From: Flammeovirga aprica JL-4
Lineage (GTDB): Bacteria; Bacteroidota; Bacteroidia; Cytophagales; Flammeovirgaceae
DNA: 64,000 nt
NCBI RefSeq assembly: GCF_012844305.1
Contig: NZ_JABANE010000038.1
Location: forward strand, 1 to 64,000
Direction: 5' to 3'
Under the pieces are notes generated by a model. That model saw only the letters and a program-made list of their open reading frames with translations. It made no database searches and was not told where the DNA came from. Made by a program: the position numbers and the translations under genes. Every line of letters begins with the position of its first letter. Position 1 is the first letter of the stretch. Shown piece by piece: positions 25,578 through 34,821 of the stretch.

Positions 25578-26486
25578 TTACGATTCCTTGAATTGTTGAT
25601 TAATATAAGCTGAAACTTTTGTCAGTGCTTCATCAGATTCAGGAATGAAACGCCAAAACAATTGCCACCAATGGATAAGGTCTTCCCACTCTTGATAAGT
25701 GACGTCAATTTTTTGTTGTTCCAATACCTTTTTCAAGCGTACACTGTCGTCATGTAGCACTTCATTTTTAGAAGTCTGTACGAGCATAGGAGGGAAGCCC
25801 GTAAAATCGCCATAAAGCGGAGAAACAAAAGGGTCGTCTAACGGTTTTTTATCTGCGTAGACTTTGGCCCATCGCTTCATCTCATCAATTTTTACAAAAG
25901 GATCTGTGTATTTATTGTCCTCCACAGTGTCTCCAGTATGCATTAAGTCCAGCCAAGGTGAAAGGCAAATCCCTGCTTTGGGCAATTTTTCACCTTTTTC
26001 TTTGAGCCAAAAAAACAAAGTACAAACTAAGCCACCTCCAGCGGAATCTCCTGCTACAATGATTTCCTCTTCTTGATAACCTTCTTTCAAAAGAAACTGA
26101 TAACCTTCATAAGCATCTTCAATTGGAGCAGGGCAGGGATGATTGGGAATTTTTCGGTAATTGATCAGCAATGCTTCCGTGTCAGTATCTTTCACAATTT
26201 TTCCCACCATATGTCGGTGCGTCTGATTGGAACCAATCGCAAAACCTCCTCCGTGAAGATAAAGCAAAGCTCTTTTCTTCTCGGAAGTATGTACAGGCTT
26301 AATCACTTCTGCTTCCAATTCTCCAATTTTAAATTTGCTGGATTTAACTCCCCAGGGCAATAGTGCCACAAGGGAGATCAATTCAGTGGTCTCTCTTAAT
26401 AAAGTAAGGTTGATGTCTTTTGTAGGAAATAAAGTAGAGGATAGGTTCAATCCCATTTTCAAAATCCTATGCTGTAATGATGACAT
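25578..26486 (-). CDS. alpha/beta hydrolase of the hormone-sensitive lipase family
   Basis: This 302-residue cytosolic esterase shows the HSL oxyanion motif HGGG (in LLYLHGGGFAIGSN, about 74-85) and the nucleophile elbow GDSAGG (about 146-151). The later part has DPFVSPLYGDFTGFPPMLVQTSKNEVLHDDS, with the acid residue in the second D/E cluster, and LIHWWQLFWRF, which supplies the probable catalytic His. Length is usual for family IV esterases. The gene lies 15 nt behind the thioesterase gene, so they form an operon that may act on short acyl esters. The true substrate is unknown. Confidence 0.88.
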   Translation of the reverse strand: MSSLQHRILKMGLNLSSTLFPTKDINLTLLRETTELISLVALLPWGVKSSKFKIGELEAEVIKPVHTSEKKRALLYLHGGGFAIGSNQTHRHMVGKIVKDTDTEALLINYRKIPNHPCPAPIEDAYEGYQFLLKEGYQEEEIIVAGDSAGGGLVCTLFFWLKEKGEKLPKAGICLSPWLDLMHTGDTVEDNKYTDPFVKIDEMKRWAKVYADKKPLDDPFVSPLYGDFTGFPPMLVQTSKNEVLHDDSVRLKKVLEQQKIDVTYQEWEDLIHWWQLFWRFIPESDEALTKVSAYINQQFKES

Positions 26487-26501
26487 GGGCGGTAAGGTTA
26501 A

Positions 26502-26927
26502 TTATTTAAACAGCTCATCTTTTATGATGGGCGATATTTTCTTAGGTTTTTGTGTCTTGATGTCAAAGGCTACTAAAACCACATCAGCTTCCAATGCTAC
26601 AAGATCAGTTCCTTTAATATAAATAATTTGATGGAAAGTTACACTCGAACCTCCCACTTTAATGACCTGTGAATGCAATTCTAATTCTTGATGCATTGAG
26701 GCAGGGAACTTAAAATTGATGTTATAGTTGGCAATTACAAAGGTAGTATCCTCTTTACTTGCCAATACTAAAGTCTCATTGTTTTCAAAGTGACACCATC
26801 TAGCTTCTTCCAGAAACTCCATATATCTCATGTTGTTGACATGCTGAAAACTATCAATATGATAATTTCTGACTTTAATAGTGGTCTTGCTTACTCTACC
26901 CGTTGTGCTTTCGGTTTGTTTTGTCAT
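26502..26927 (-). CDS. acyl-CoA thioesterase, hot-dog fold (4HBT family)
   Basis: The 141-residue protein has the single hot-dog domain of 4-hydroxybenzoyl-CoA thioesterase-like enzymes. The signature is IDSFQHVNNMRYMEFLEEARW at about 22-42, where the family's D/N and HVNN residues form the active site. It is followed by the strands ANYNINFKFPASMHQELELHSQV and VTFHQIIYIKGTDLVALEADVVLVAFD. It probably hydrolyses a short- or medium-chain acyl-CoA in the cytosol. It is the first gene of the operon with the HSL esterase. A near-match to the TAnnTTTG box (TATAATTTG) lies about 55 nt upstream. Confidence 0.88.
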   Translation of the reverse strand: MTKQTESTTGRVSKTTIKVRNYHIDSFQHVNNMRYMEFLEEARWCHFENNETLVLASKEDTTFVIANYNINFKFPASMHQELELHSQVIKVGGSSVTFHQIIYIKGTDLVALEADVVLVAFDIKTQKPKKISPIIKDELFK

Positions 26928-27027
26928 AAGTTTGGTGTATTGTGTTGATTATGAATGAGTGAATATACATACATCATTGGGTATTCACAAATTATAGGTA
27001 AATCAGAGATATGTGAATGACAAAACC

Positions 27028-27636
27028 TTATTGAAAAGCAAAATACCTTCTCCTTTCAAAATAGATATAGTGGTTTACTTCATCATAAATGAACAGATCT
27101 TGGTAATTACCGATTTTGTCTTGTTCTAAAAAATGGATGGAATAAGATCCTTTCTGAAGAGAGACTTTAGTTTCATCATCATTAAGCTTGGAGTAGATAT
27201 CAATTGTGGTACTGTTGTTGATTTGATCTTCTTTAGTTAATGGAATACTAGCAATGAATTGATTGTTTTTAATACTGCGAAAAGCAATGGAAGTATTAAG
27301 TAATTCAATTTGAGCACTATCTAAAGGAAAACGATGTTCGAATTGAAAATTGGAATCAACCTTTATCAGTGTTTTGAATAGTACATTTTTATCCAATAAT
27401 TCCTCTTGAAATAAAGCTTGGTAAATAATTTCATTTGTAGAAGGTGTTAGTAAGTAAGAGGGAATGTTATGTTTGGGAAAATCAGTATTTACTTTAATTA
27501 AAGTATCTGATAAAGGATGATTGTGAAAGTCGACCTGATTTGGTTTTATCAAAAAGTAAATAAATGTGGCGATAAGAATTAAGAAGATGCTTAATGTAGA
27601 GATACACCCCCATTTGAATATTTTTAGTTTGCTCAT
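27028..27636 (-). CDS. hypothetical membrane-anchored protein
   Basis: The family is not recognised. The 202 residues begin with one membrane segment (about 8-31, WGCISTLSIFLILIATFIYFLI) and continue with a 170-residue extracytoplasmic domain of alternating beta strands and charged turns. There is no lipobox. It stands alone, with the terminator of the upstream hydrolase gene (27704-27740) just before it and the thioesterase operon 100 nt behind it. Confidence 0.6.
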   Translation of the reverse strand: MSKLKIFKWGCISTLSIFLILIATFIYFLIKPNQVDFHNHPLSDTLIKVNTDFPKHNIPSYLLTPSTNEIIYQALFQEELLDKNVLFKTLIKVDSNFQFEHRFPLDSAQIELLNTSIAFRSIKNNQFIASIPLTKEDQINNSTTIDIYSKLNDDETKVSLQKGSYSIHFLEQDKIGNYQDLFIYDEVNHYIYFERRRYFAFQ

Positions 27637-27703
27637 TTAGTATTTTTGTTGACTGTAAAACTATTGCTTAGTTGTTGTAAAAGTTAGTTTTTAAGTATAA
27701 TCT

Positions 27704-27740
27704 AAAAAAGCAGGCCCAAGTTGAGTGCTTGAACCAGCTT
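27704..27740 (-). terminator. intrinsic terminator of the alpha/beta hydrolase gene
   Basis: On the minus strand AAGCTGGTTCAAG pairs with CTTGGGCCTGCTT (12 of 13 positions, two of them G-U) over a 7-nt loop and is followed by TTTT. It lies 14 nt behind the stop at 27754. Confidence 0.8.
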
Positions 27741-27753
27741 TCAATAAAATTGC

Positions 27754-28698
27754 CTACTTCGACAACTTCGATAAAATAGTATTGATATAATTCATGACTG
27801 TGATTTCGTACATCACAGGGGCTACTGTAATTGATTTCGCATGTTTTGCATAAGGTACAAGCCAAATGTATTTCTCTCCAAACTGCTTTGCTTCAAATAA
27901 ATCTTTCGTCATTTGCATAGGAATATATTTATCTTCTTTTCCGTGAATAAACAAGAATGGAACTTTTGATTTCTTTACATTTTGAATTGGAGAAGCATCC
28001 CCTAAATAGAAGCCCGCCATCAGTTTTGTAACGATACTTGATGTATTCATAAACCCAAGATCTGGCACACTGAAATCCTCTTCAGCTCTAAAAGCCAATA
28101 ACTCTTTTGTGTCAGAAAAAGGACAATCTGCAATATAAAAATCAACGGAGTGTGTCGTCTCATTAAGGCCAGAGTGGGAAGTTACGGTAGCGCCACCAAG
28201 AGATTCTCCGTGTGCAAGAATAATATCTTCAGGCTTTCTCTTTTTGGCCCATTGTACCACTTTTTCTAGATCTTGACTTTCAAAGAAGCTGAAACTCACT
28301 TCTTCGCCACCACTCAATCCATGTTTTCTATGGTCATAAAGTACTACATCAATGCCATGTTTTAGATAGATTTGAGCATAACGCATCATTCTCCATCGGT
28401 CGTGCGTAACGCCGTGTACCATTACAGCAGTTAATTGCACAGAGTCTTCAGGAGCCTCCAGGTAAGTGCCACTGAGTGTATATCCCTGATCAGAAGTTAC
28501 TTCAAAATCCTCTCTACTTACTTTGTCTAGCCAAGAAGTATCAAAAGACCCATTTTCCTTTTCATCTTGTAGTTTGCTTGTGCCTTGATGCGTTTGTATC
28601 AAGCAGGTTTGCGTGTAAGTGAAGATGGAGATGACAGCATAAAAAAATACTACAAAAGCAATTAGTGAAAGGCTTATTTTTTTGATAGATAGTTTCAT
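27754..28698 (-). CDS. membrane-anchored alpha/beta hydrolase (BAAT/FrsA-like)
   Basis: The protein has 314 residues. An N-terminal membrane segment (about 9-29, SLIAFVVFFYAVISIFTY) probably anchors it in the inner membrane facing the periplasm. The hydrolase domain shows MVHGVTHDRWRMMRYA (oxyanion region, about 93-108), LYDHRKHGLSGG (about 119-130), the nucleophile elbow AHGESLGG (about 162-169), FIHGKEDKYIP (acid Asp) near 251 and the final catalytic His in YAKHAKS near 285. The layout is that of the common Bacteroidota exported serine hydrolases with homology to YqkD/YfhR. Its substrate is unknown. Monocistronic with its own terminator. Confidence 0.88.
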   Translation of the reverse strand: MKLSIKKISLSLIAFVVFFYAVISIFTYTQTCLIQTHQGTSKLQDEKENGSFDTSWLDKVSREDFEVTSDQGYTLSGTYLEAPEDSVQLTAVMVHGVTHDRWRMMRYAQIYLKHGIDVVLYDHRKHGLSGGEEVSFSFFESQDLEKVVQWAKKRKPEDIILAHGESLGGATVTSHSGLNETTHSVDFYIADCPFSDTKELLAFRAEEDFSVPDLGFMNTSSIVTKLMAGFYLGDASPIQNVKKSKVPFLFIHGKEDKYIPMQMTKDLFEAKQFGEKYIWLVPYAKHAKSITVAPVMYEITVMNYINTILSKLSK

Positions 28699-28861
28699 TG
28701 TTGATGATTTACAATAAGTTTTTCATTAAAAAAATTCAACATTATGCATATTCTTTGTTGAATCGATTTAAAAATTAGATATTCATAAGAACATAGTTGA
28801 AAACCGGTAGGGAGAATTCAATATGCTATAAGTAAGTGCCCGTTTAAAAATAAAGTATCCT

Positions 28862-28869
28862 TACATTTG
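28862..28869 (+). promoter_or_regulatory. -7 promoter element of the M14 peptidase gene
   Basis: TACATTTG matches the Bacteroidota -7 consensus TAnnTTTG exactly. It predicts a transcript start near 28876, which rules out the apparent TTG start at 28867 and places the translation start downstream at GTG 28909. The -33 element is weak. Confidence 0.55.
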
Positions 28870-28908
28870 CATTGGCACTTCAATATTGACAATAAATATA
28901 TCAAAATA

Positions 28909-30666
28909 GTGATACAATTACGCAATACTTTTTTAATATTAAGCTTATTCACCTTTATTTTTTCATGTTCAGATAAGCAAACCGTAAAAGAAACCGATTG
29001 GTTGACACCCTTTGAAAAATCAAAAGGGACTGAAACTTTTACTTATGAGGAGGGAATGGATTATTTCCATCGGCTGGGAGATGCTTATGAGGCATTTAGA
29101 GTGGTGGAGTATGGAAAAACGGACAGTGGTTTCCCATTACATTTAGGGATTTATTCAAAAGAAAGCACTTTTATTCCCTCTGATATAAAAAAGAAAAATG
29201 TATTGTTGATCAATAATGCCATTCATCCTGGTGAACCTGATGGAGTGGATGCGTCCATGATGCTTTTGCGTGATTTATTACAAGGAAAAGTGACAATTGA
29301 GGATGATAATACCATCGTTGCTGTAATTCCCTTTTATAATATTGGAGGAGCATTAAACAGAAATTCGTCTACAAGAGCAAATCAAGACGGTCCTCACGAA
29401 TATGGATTTAGAGGAAATGCCAAAAACCTTGATTTGAATAGAGATTTTGTGAAAATGGATTCTGAAAACATGCGTTCATTCGCTGAGATTTTCCACCTCT
29501 ATGAACCTGATTTGTTTATTGATACGCATGTCAGCAATGGTGCAGATTACCAGCATGTATTGACTTATTTGGCTACGCATGAAGAAAAATTGGGTGGTGA
29601 AATAGGTGCTTTTATGAAGGAAAAGATGAATCCATTTATGGAAAATGAGATGGAGAACGAAGGTTGGGATATAGTGCCTTATGTCAATGTTTGGGGTACC
29701 ACTCCAGATAAAGGCTATGTTCAGTTTTTTGATTCCCCCCGTTATTCTTCTGGTTACACTGCTCTTTTTAATACGCCAAGTTATGTGATTGAAACGCATA
29801 TGTTGAAGCCTTATAAGCAAAGAACATTGGCAACTTATGCCTTTTTGAAAAAAGCGATTGAATTTTTAGAAAGACATGGAGATGCACTTACAGTTGCAAA
29901 AGAGGCCAAAATTGAAGCAGATTTAAAGGCTGAATCAATGGCGATCAACTGGAGTTTGGACTCTTCTAAGGTGGATCAAATTTCTTTTAAAGGCTATGAA
30001 GGAAGTTACAAAGACAGCGAAGTGAGTGGTTTGCCTCGCTTGTATTACGACCGATCAAAGCCTTATGAAAAAGAAATTCCTTTTTATTCAGGTTTGAAAG
30101 TAACGAAAACCGAAAAGAAACCGGACTTTTTTATAATTCCTAAAGCGTGGGGAAATGTGATTGCCGCATTAGAGTACAATCATATTAAGATGAAACAGTT
30201 GGAGGAAGATCAGACCATGAAAGTGGAAGTGAAATACATTGAACAATATCAAACTGTAAAAAGCCCTTATGAAGGTCACTATTTGCATTATGATGTAACC
30301 ACTACCACAAAAGAAGAGGAAGTAATGTTTAGAAAAGGTGATTATATGGTTCCTACGGCTCAAAGAGGCGTCCGCTTTTTAATGGAAACCTTAACGCCGG
30401 AAGCCAAAGACAGTTATTTTGCCTGGAATTATTTTGATCCTATCCTTCAGCAAAAAGAACATTTCTCTTCTTATGTTTTTGAAGATAAAGCGGTAAGAAT
30501 TCTCGAAAAAAATCCCGAACTTAAAGAAGCGTTGGAGAAGAGGAAGAAAGAGGATGAGGGTTTTAGAAATTCTGCTTATCAACAACTAGAATTCATTTAC
30601 GACCACTCTGACCATAAAGAAAAATCGCACCTAAGGTACCCCATTTATAAATTAAATAACCAATAA
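28909..30666 (+). CDS. M14-family zinc carboxypeptidase, lipoprotein
   Basis: The frame is open from 28867, but that TTG lies inside the -7 promoter box. The in-frame GTG at 28909 gives MIQLRNTFLILSLFTFIFSC, a clean lipoprotein signal with Cys20 as the lipidated residue, so I chose it (585 residues). Zinc ligands are visible as H106 and E109 in NAIHPGEPDG and H207 in IDTHVSNGADY; the general base Glu is at about 295 in YVIETHMLKPY. The motif KNLDLNRDFVK between them is typical of M14 peptidases. The enzyme should trim C-terminal residues of peptides in the periplasm or at the surface. It is followed after 4 nt by the ykvA-like gene. Confidence 0.85.
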   Translation: MIQLRNTFLILSLFTFIFSCSDKQTVKETDWLTPFEKSKGTETFTYEEGMDYFHRLGDAYEAFRVVEYGKTDSGFPLHLGIYSKESTFIPSDIKKKNVLLINNAIHPGEPDGVDASMMLLRDLLQGKVTIEDDNTIVAVIPFYNIGGALNRNSSTRANQDGPHEYGFRGNAKNLDLNRDFVKMDSENMRSFAEIFHLYEPDLFIDTHVSNGADYQHVLTYLATHEEKLGGEIGAFMKEKMNPFMENEMENEGWDIVPYVNVWGTTPDKGYVQFFDSPRYSSGYTALFNTPSYVIETHMLKPYKQRTLATYAFLKKAIEFLERHGDALTVAKEAKIEADLKAESMAINWSLDSSKVDQISFKGYEGSYKDSEVSGLPRLYYDRSKPYEKEIPFYSGLKVTKTEKKPDFFIIPKAWGNVIAALEYNHIKMKQLEEDQTMKVEVKYIEQYQTVKSPYEGHYLHYDVTTTTKEEEVMFRKGDYMVPTAQRGVRFLMETLTPEAKDSYFAWNYFDPILQQKEHFSSYVFEDKAVRILEKNPELKEALEKRKKEDEGFRNSAYQQLEFIYDHSDHKEKSHLRYPIYKLNNQ

Positions 30667-30670
30667 AAGT

Positions 30671-31105
30671 ATGGAACTAAAAGATATAGAAACCACAAAA
30701 TACGTCAATGCATTTAAGGAAAGTAAGTTTATCAATACACTTTTTAAAATCGCGAAAAAGGCAGGAGAGAAAGTAGTTTACGTGGCCTTGCTGCTGTTTT
30801 TTATGTATATCGATGAGGAAACACCTAGCAAAGCAAAAGTGGCAATTGCAGGTGCATTGGGGTATTTATTAGTCCCTATGGACCTTATCCCAGATTTCAT
30901 TCCAGTTGTAGGTTTTGCCGATGATTTTTCAGTAGTATTTGCCGCCATTGGTTATGTATCTGTCTGCTTGAAGCAAGAACATAAAGAATTAGCATTGCAA
31001 AAAATGGAAGATTGGTTTGAAGACTTTGATAGAAGCGAAGTGGAAGGACTGAATGATTTGATCTTCAGAAAAAAAGATGAAGCTGAAGAGGAAGAATCGA
31101 AATAA
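30671..31105 (+). CDS. YkvA family (DUF1232) membrane protein
   Basis: The protein has 144 residues. The DUF1232 signature LGYLLVPMDLIPDFIPVVGFADDF is at about 58-81, flanked by two hydrophobic segments (VVYVALLLFFMYID at about 36-49 and VVFAAIGYVSVCL at about 84-96). The tail is acidic. The function of the family is not established. The gene starts 4 nt after the peptidase gene, so it is translated from the same mRNA, which ends at the strong terminator at 31129. Confidence 0.88.
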   Translation: MELKDIETTKYVNAFKESKFINTLFKIAKKAGEKVVYVALLLFFMYIDEETPSKAKVAIAGALGYLLVPMDLIPDFIPVVGFADDFSVVFAAIGYVSVCLKQEHKELALQKMEDWFEDFDRSEVEGLNDLIFRKKDEAEEEESK

Positions 31106-31128
31106 GCCGTTAATAGCATTAGATATTG

Positions 31129-31171
31129 AAAACTGCCTGTAAGAAAAATGTTTCTTGCAGGCAGTTTTTTT
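31129..31171 (+). terminator. strong intrinsic terminator
   Basis: AAAACTGCCTGTAAGAAA pairs with TTTCTTGCAGGCAGTTTT (17 of 18 pairs, one G-U) over a 4-nt loop and is followed by more T. It closes the peptidase/ykvA operon. Confidence 0.92.
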
Positions 31172-31717
31172 GTATTAAGAGATGAATAGTTTTTACAGTA
31201 GGCCACAATCTATATTTCAAATCATCATTATAACACTGTTTTAAAGCAACATTACCTTCACTCTTAGCAACATTTTTTCAAACTAAAAGCAACGAGTTTT
31301 TTACTAATACTACCCCTGCTAGAGCATTGAAACGCCTACTTTTGGTTTATAATTATTTTTCAAACGATCCCAAGAAATAATTTAAACAATGAAATGAACT
31401 AGTTATTGAACTACACTACAAATGAGAAGCTCTTTCTATCAAAGAAAGAAGGTACTTGATATGTCAATCAAGTGTAATAATAAAGCAGTAAACAACAACC
31501 TTTTTTATAAATGAGGCAGTAGGTCTAAAATTAGAAGAGTTTTCTTTTAACGGTAGCCTCATGGACAACAGTATTAAGAAATACTATACAAAATCTGACT
31601 ATGGCATTCTATGTCGAAATATTGATACACTAATTATTATGCAATACTTAATGTGAAAAGGTATTCTTAATACTGGAAGGTTATGCTCTCTTTTTGAAAT
31701 GAATTTGAATTAAAAGT
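31172..31717. other. long leader/promoter region of the first SusC/SusD pair
   Basis: About 545 nt without a coding frame of note. It contains an 8-9 bp dyad CTTTCTATCAAAGAAAG near 31431 and the sequence AAATGAGGCAGTA at 31509-31521. The SusC start at 31718 is preceded by AATTAAAAGT, the A-rich translation signal usual in Bacteroidota. No regulator gene (SusR, anti-sigma or ECF sigma) is adjacent. A regulatory site is expected but not identifiable from one example. Confidence 0.45.
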
Positions 31718-34700
31718 ATGTTTAAAATTACATTTTCAGAGATATTGACAGTATGTCTTTTATCTCTTCTATCCTTCAATGTATTTGCTCAAAATATTAT
31801 TAGAGGAGTGGTTCTTGATGAGAAAAAATCTCCAATTCCGGGAGCCAATATCCTGATCAAAGGAACGACCCAAGGAACAGTAACCAATATGGATGGAGAA
31901 TTTTCTCTTTCCACAAATGAGAATGATGTGTTGTTGTTCTCCTATATTGGTTATCAGCCTCAGGAGATATCTGTTAAAGGTAAAAGTGCCATAGAAGTAC
32001 AGATGGTATTAGATGCCAAACAATTAGAAGAAATTGTAGTCGTAGGTTATGGCGTGCAAAAGAAAAGTGTAGTGACGGGAGCCATTTCTTCTATCAAATC
32101 AGAAGATGTAGAATCGACTCCAATTGCCAATGCATCACAGGCCCTTCAAGGAAGGACTTCAGGGGTGATTGTTCAAAGTAATTCGGGAGCTCCAGGTGGT
32201 GCAGTAAGTATAAAAATCAGAGGGGTAAGTAGTAATGGTAATTCCTCTCCATTATATATTGTAGATGGACTTCAAGTAGGAAATATCAACAACCTTTCTC
32301 CAAATGATATTGAGTCGATCGAGGTGCTGAAAGATGCGGCTTCGGCAGCAATTTTTGGAGCTAGGGGTGCAAATGGTGTTGTATTAGTGACCACAAAACA
32401 GGGTGAAAAAGGGAAGTATAACATTACATATGACGGGTATTATGGTATTCAGGAAGCAGCAAATAAAGTAAATATGCTGAATGCTACGGAGTACATGAGA
32501 ATCCATAATGCAGCAAGTGAATGGGACAATACTGAGCCTCGCTATTCTGAAGATCGAATTCAGCAAAATACAATTGATACGGATTGGCAAGATGAAATGT
32601 ATCAGAAAGCACCGATCACCAATCATGCATTAAGTTTTTCTGGTGGCGGGAAGAAATCCAACTTCAGCAGTTCATTGTCTTATTTCTCTCAAGACGGTAT
32701 TGTAGGTGGAAGTAAAAAGTCAAATTTCGACCGCTATACATTCAGAATTAATTCTACACACGAGATCAATGATGTAATTACTTTTGGACAGAACTTGTCG
32801 TACTCTCATTCTAAAACAAGAGGTTTTAATGAAAAACAGCAAGTGTCTACCTTGTCAAGTATGTATTTGCATGATCCATTGACACCTGTCTTCACAGATG
32901 ATCCAACAGGCTATCACAAAAATGCGGTGACTAATGCTGAGGGAAGATATTATGCGATCAGTAAAGAATTGGATGGATATGCAGGTAACCCAATGGCGAT
33001 TCTAGAAACTCAAAACAGGGAACAATTGTCCAATACGTTGAGAGGGAATGTGTATTTAGATTTTAATTTAGGAACTCTTGTTGAAGGATTGAAATTTAAA
33101 TCGAGTTTAGGGATCAATAATTATGACAATCATAATAGAGTATTTACCCCCGCTTTTTATATCTCTGCTCAAGGGCCTTACCAAAATGGTACTAGCACTG
33201 CTCAAGTAACAACCAATAGAAATACTTCTATCCAATTTGAAAATGTATTGAGTTTTTCTAGATCATTCGGAAAGCAAAATGTCTCGGCTATACTAGGACA
33301 ATCATTAATAAGCGATCAATATAGAAACACCAACAGTACTAATTCAGATATTTACCCGAGTACTTGGCACTATGGATGGCCTTCTAATGGCGGTCAGGAA
33401 AACATGTTGGCAGAAGCGATGCTGAATGAATCAAGATTGGTTTCTTTCTTCGGTAGAGTAAGCTATAATTATGATGAAAAATACATGCTGAATGCGACTA
33501 TCAGAAGAGATGGATCGACAAGGTTTGGAGAGAATAATAAATACGGCATCTTCCCTTCACTTTCGGCAGGATGGACCATTTCAAACGAAGATTTTTTCCA
33601 GATTGATCATAATAAAATTAGCTTAATCAAACTGAGAGGTTCATGGGGACAAGTAGGTAATGACAGAATCGGAAACTGGGGTCATATGTCGATCATGGAA
33701 CGAAGCGATCATTATATTGTCAATGGAAGCCTCGTACAAGGATTTGCACCGCTAAGAGCGGCTAACCCTGATTTGAAATGGGAAACTTCAGAAACGTTGA
33801 ATATTGGTATTGACCTTGGTTTCTTGAATAACAAGCTGACACTGACTGCGGAGTATTATGATAAACTGACAAAAGACTTATTGTACGAATTGCCAATTCC
33901 AGCATTTACGGGTAGAATGGGGCCTTTGGCCAATATAGGAACGGTATCCAATAAAGGTGTAGAATTTGATATTAGATACACAGGAGAGGTTAGAAATTTA
34001 AAGATTGATATCCTTGGCAATATGTCCTATAACCATAACAACATGACAAAACTGGAAAACGCAGAGGGGTATTTTAATGGAAGAAATTTAGGGACTTTGG
34101 ATGGAAATATGAGAGTACAGGAAGGCTACCCAATGCCATTTTTCTTCGCCTATAAAACAGATGGTATTTTCCAGAATCAAGAGGAAGTAAATAGTCATAA
34201 AGATGGAGAAGGCAACTTAATTCAGCCAAGTGCTAAACCAGGTGATATTCGTTTTGTAGATATTAATGAAGACGGAAAAATATCGGATGAGGACAGAACT
34301 AATATTGGTAATGCTATCCCGAAATTCAACTATGGATTGACGATTAATCTAGGTTATAAAAACTGGGACTTCAGTATGTTCTTCCAAGCACAAACTCATT
34401 ATGATATTGCCAATGTAGCTTATGGTCCCAATGAGACTTATCAAAACTTAAACGCAAGACATCTGAATTATTGGAAAGGTGAAGGCACTACGAATGAGTG
34501 GCCAGCCATGACGCATGAAGATGCCAATGGTAACTTTACCAAAATCAATGATATGATTCACATTGAAGATGCAAGTTACCTAAGACTTAGAAACCTTCAG
34601 CTAGGGTTTACACTTCCAACAAAAACATCAAAAAAGATTGGGATGGAACGCTTCAGAATTTATGGTTCGGTTCAAAACCTTTTTACCATCACAAATTACT

Positions 34701-34810
34701 CTGGAGCCGATCCTGAATTCAGTGACAGTGACCTCCTTCGTTATGGTCTTGACAACGGTTCCTATCCTCAAGCAAGAACTTACCTGATGGGTCTTAATGT
34801 ATCATTCTAA
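31718..34810 (+). CDS. SusC/RagA-family TonB-linked outer membrane protein
   Basis: The protein has 1030 residues, typical for SusC. It has a signal peptide (1-24, ending VFAQ), a carboxypeptidase-regulatory-like domain (about 27-108; VVLDEKKSPIPGANILIKG), the TonB-box-like stretch EEIVVVGYGVQKKS (about 108-121), the plug with the SusC signature (SPLYIVDGLQVGNINNLSPN, IESIEVLKDAASAAIFGARGANGVVLVTT at about 170-225) and a barrel that ends in VSF. It transports oligosaccharides across the outer membrane together with the SusD at 34822, 11 nt downstream. No glycoside hydrolase or lyase accompanies the pair, so the ligand cannot be guessed. It lacks the extra N-terminal domain of receptors controlled by anti-sigma factors. 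Confidence 0.95.
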   Translation: MFKITFSEILTVCLLSLLSFNVFAQNIIRGVVLDEKKSPIPGANILIKGTTQGTVTNMDGEFSLSTNENDVLLFSYIGYQPQEISVKGKSAIEVQMVLDAKQLEEIVVVGYGVQKKSVVTGAISSIKSEDVESTPIANASQALQGRTSGVIVQSNSGAPGGAVSIKIRGVSSNGNSSPLYIVDGLQVGNINNLSPNDIESIEVLKDAASAAIFGARGANGVVLVTTKQGEKGKYNITYDGYYGIQEAANKVNMLNATEYMRIHNAASEWDNTEPRYSEDRIQQNTIDTDWQDEMYQKAPITNHALSFSGGGKKSNFSSSLSYFSQDGIVGGSKKSNFDRYTFRINSTHEINDVITFGQNLSYSHSKTRGFNEKQQVSTLSSMYLHDPLTPVFTDDPTGYHKNAVTNAEGRYYAISKELDGYAGNPMAILETQNREQLSNTLRGNVYLDFNLGTLVEGLKFKSSLGINNYDNHNRVFTPAFYISAQGPYQNGTSTAQVTTNRNTSIQFENVLSFSRSFGKQNVSAILGQSLISDQYRNTNSTNSDIYPSTWHYGWPSNGGQENMLAEAMLNESRLVSFFGRVSYNYDEKYMLNATIRRDGSTRFGENNKYGIFPSLSAGWTISNEDFFQIDHNKISLIKLRGSWGQVGNDRIGNWGHMSIMERSDHYIVNGSLVQGFAPLRAANPDLKWETSETLNIGIDLGFLNNKLTLTAEYYDKLTKDLLYELPIPAFTGRMGPLANIGTVSNKGVEFDIRYTGEVRNLKIDILGNMSYNHNNMTKLENAEGYFNGRNLGTLDGNMRVQEGYPMPFFFAYKTDGIFQNQEEVNSHKDGEGNLIQPSAKPGDIRFVDINEDGKISDEDRTNIGNAIPKFNYGLTINLGYKNWDFSMFFQAQTHYDIANVAYGPNETYQNLNARHLNYWKGEGTTNEWPAMTHEDANGNFTKINDMIHIEDASYLRLRNLQLGFTLPTKTSKKIGMERFRIYGSVQNLFTITNYSGADPEFSDSDLLRYGLDNGSYPQARTYLMGLNVSF

Positions 34811-34821
34811 ACTGTAATCCA

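Noticed and set aside
17268..31521. Shared 13-mer AAATGAGGCAGTA upstream of the TonB receptor (17268-17280, minus) and the first SusC (31509-31521, plus)
   Set aside because: Exact 13-mers shared between two places are expected by chance in a 64-kb AT-rich window, and the distances to the genes differ (46 and 197 nt).
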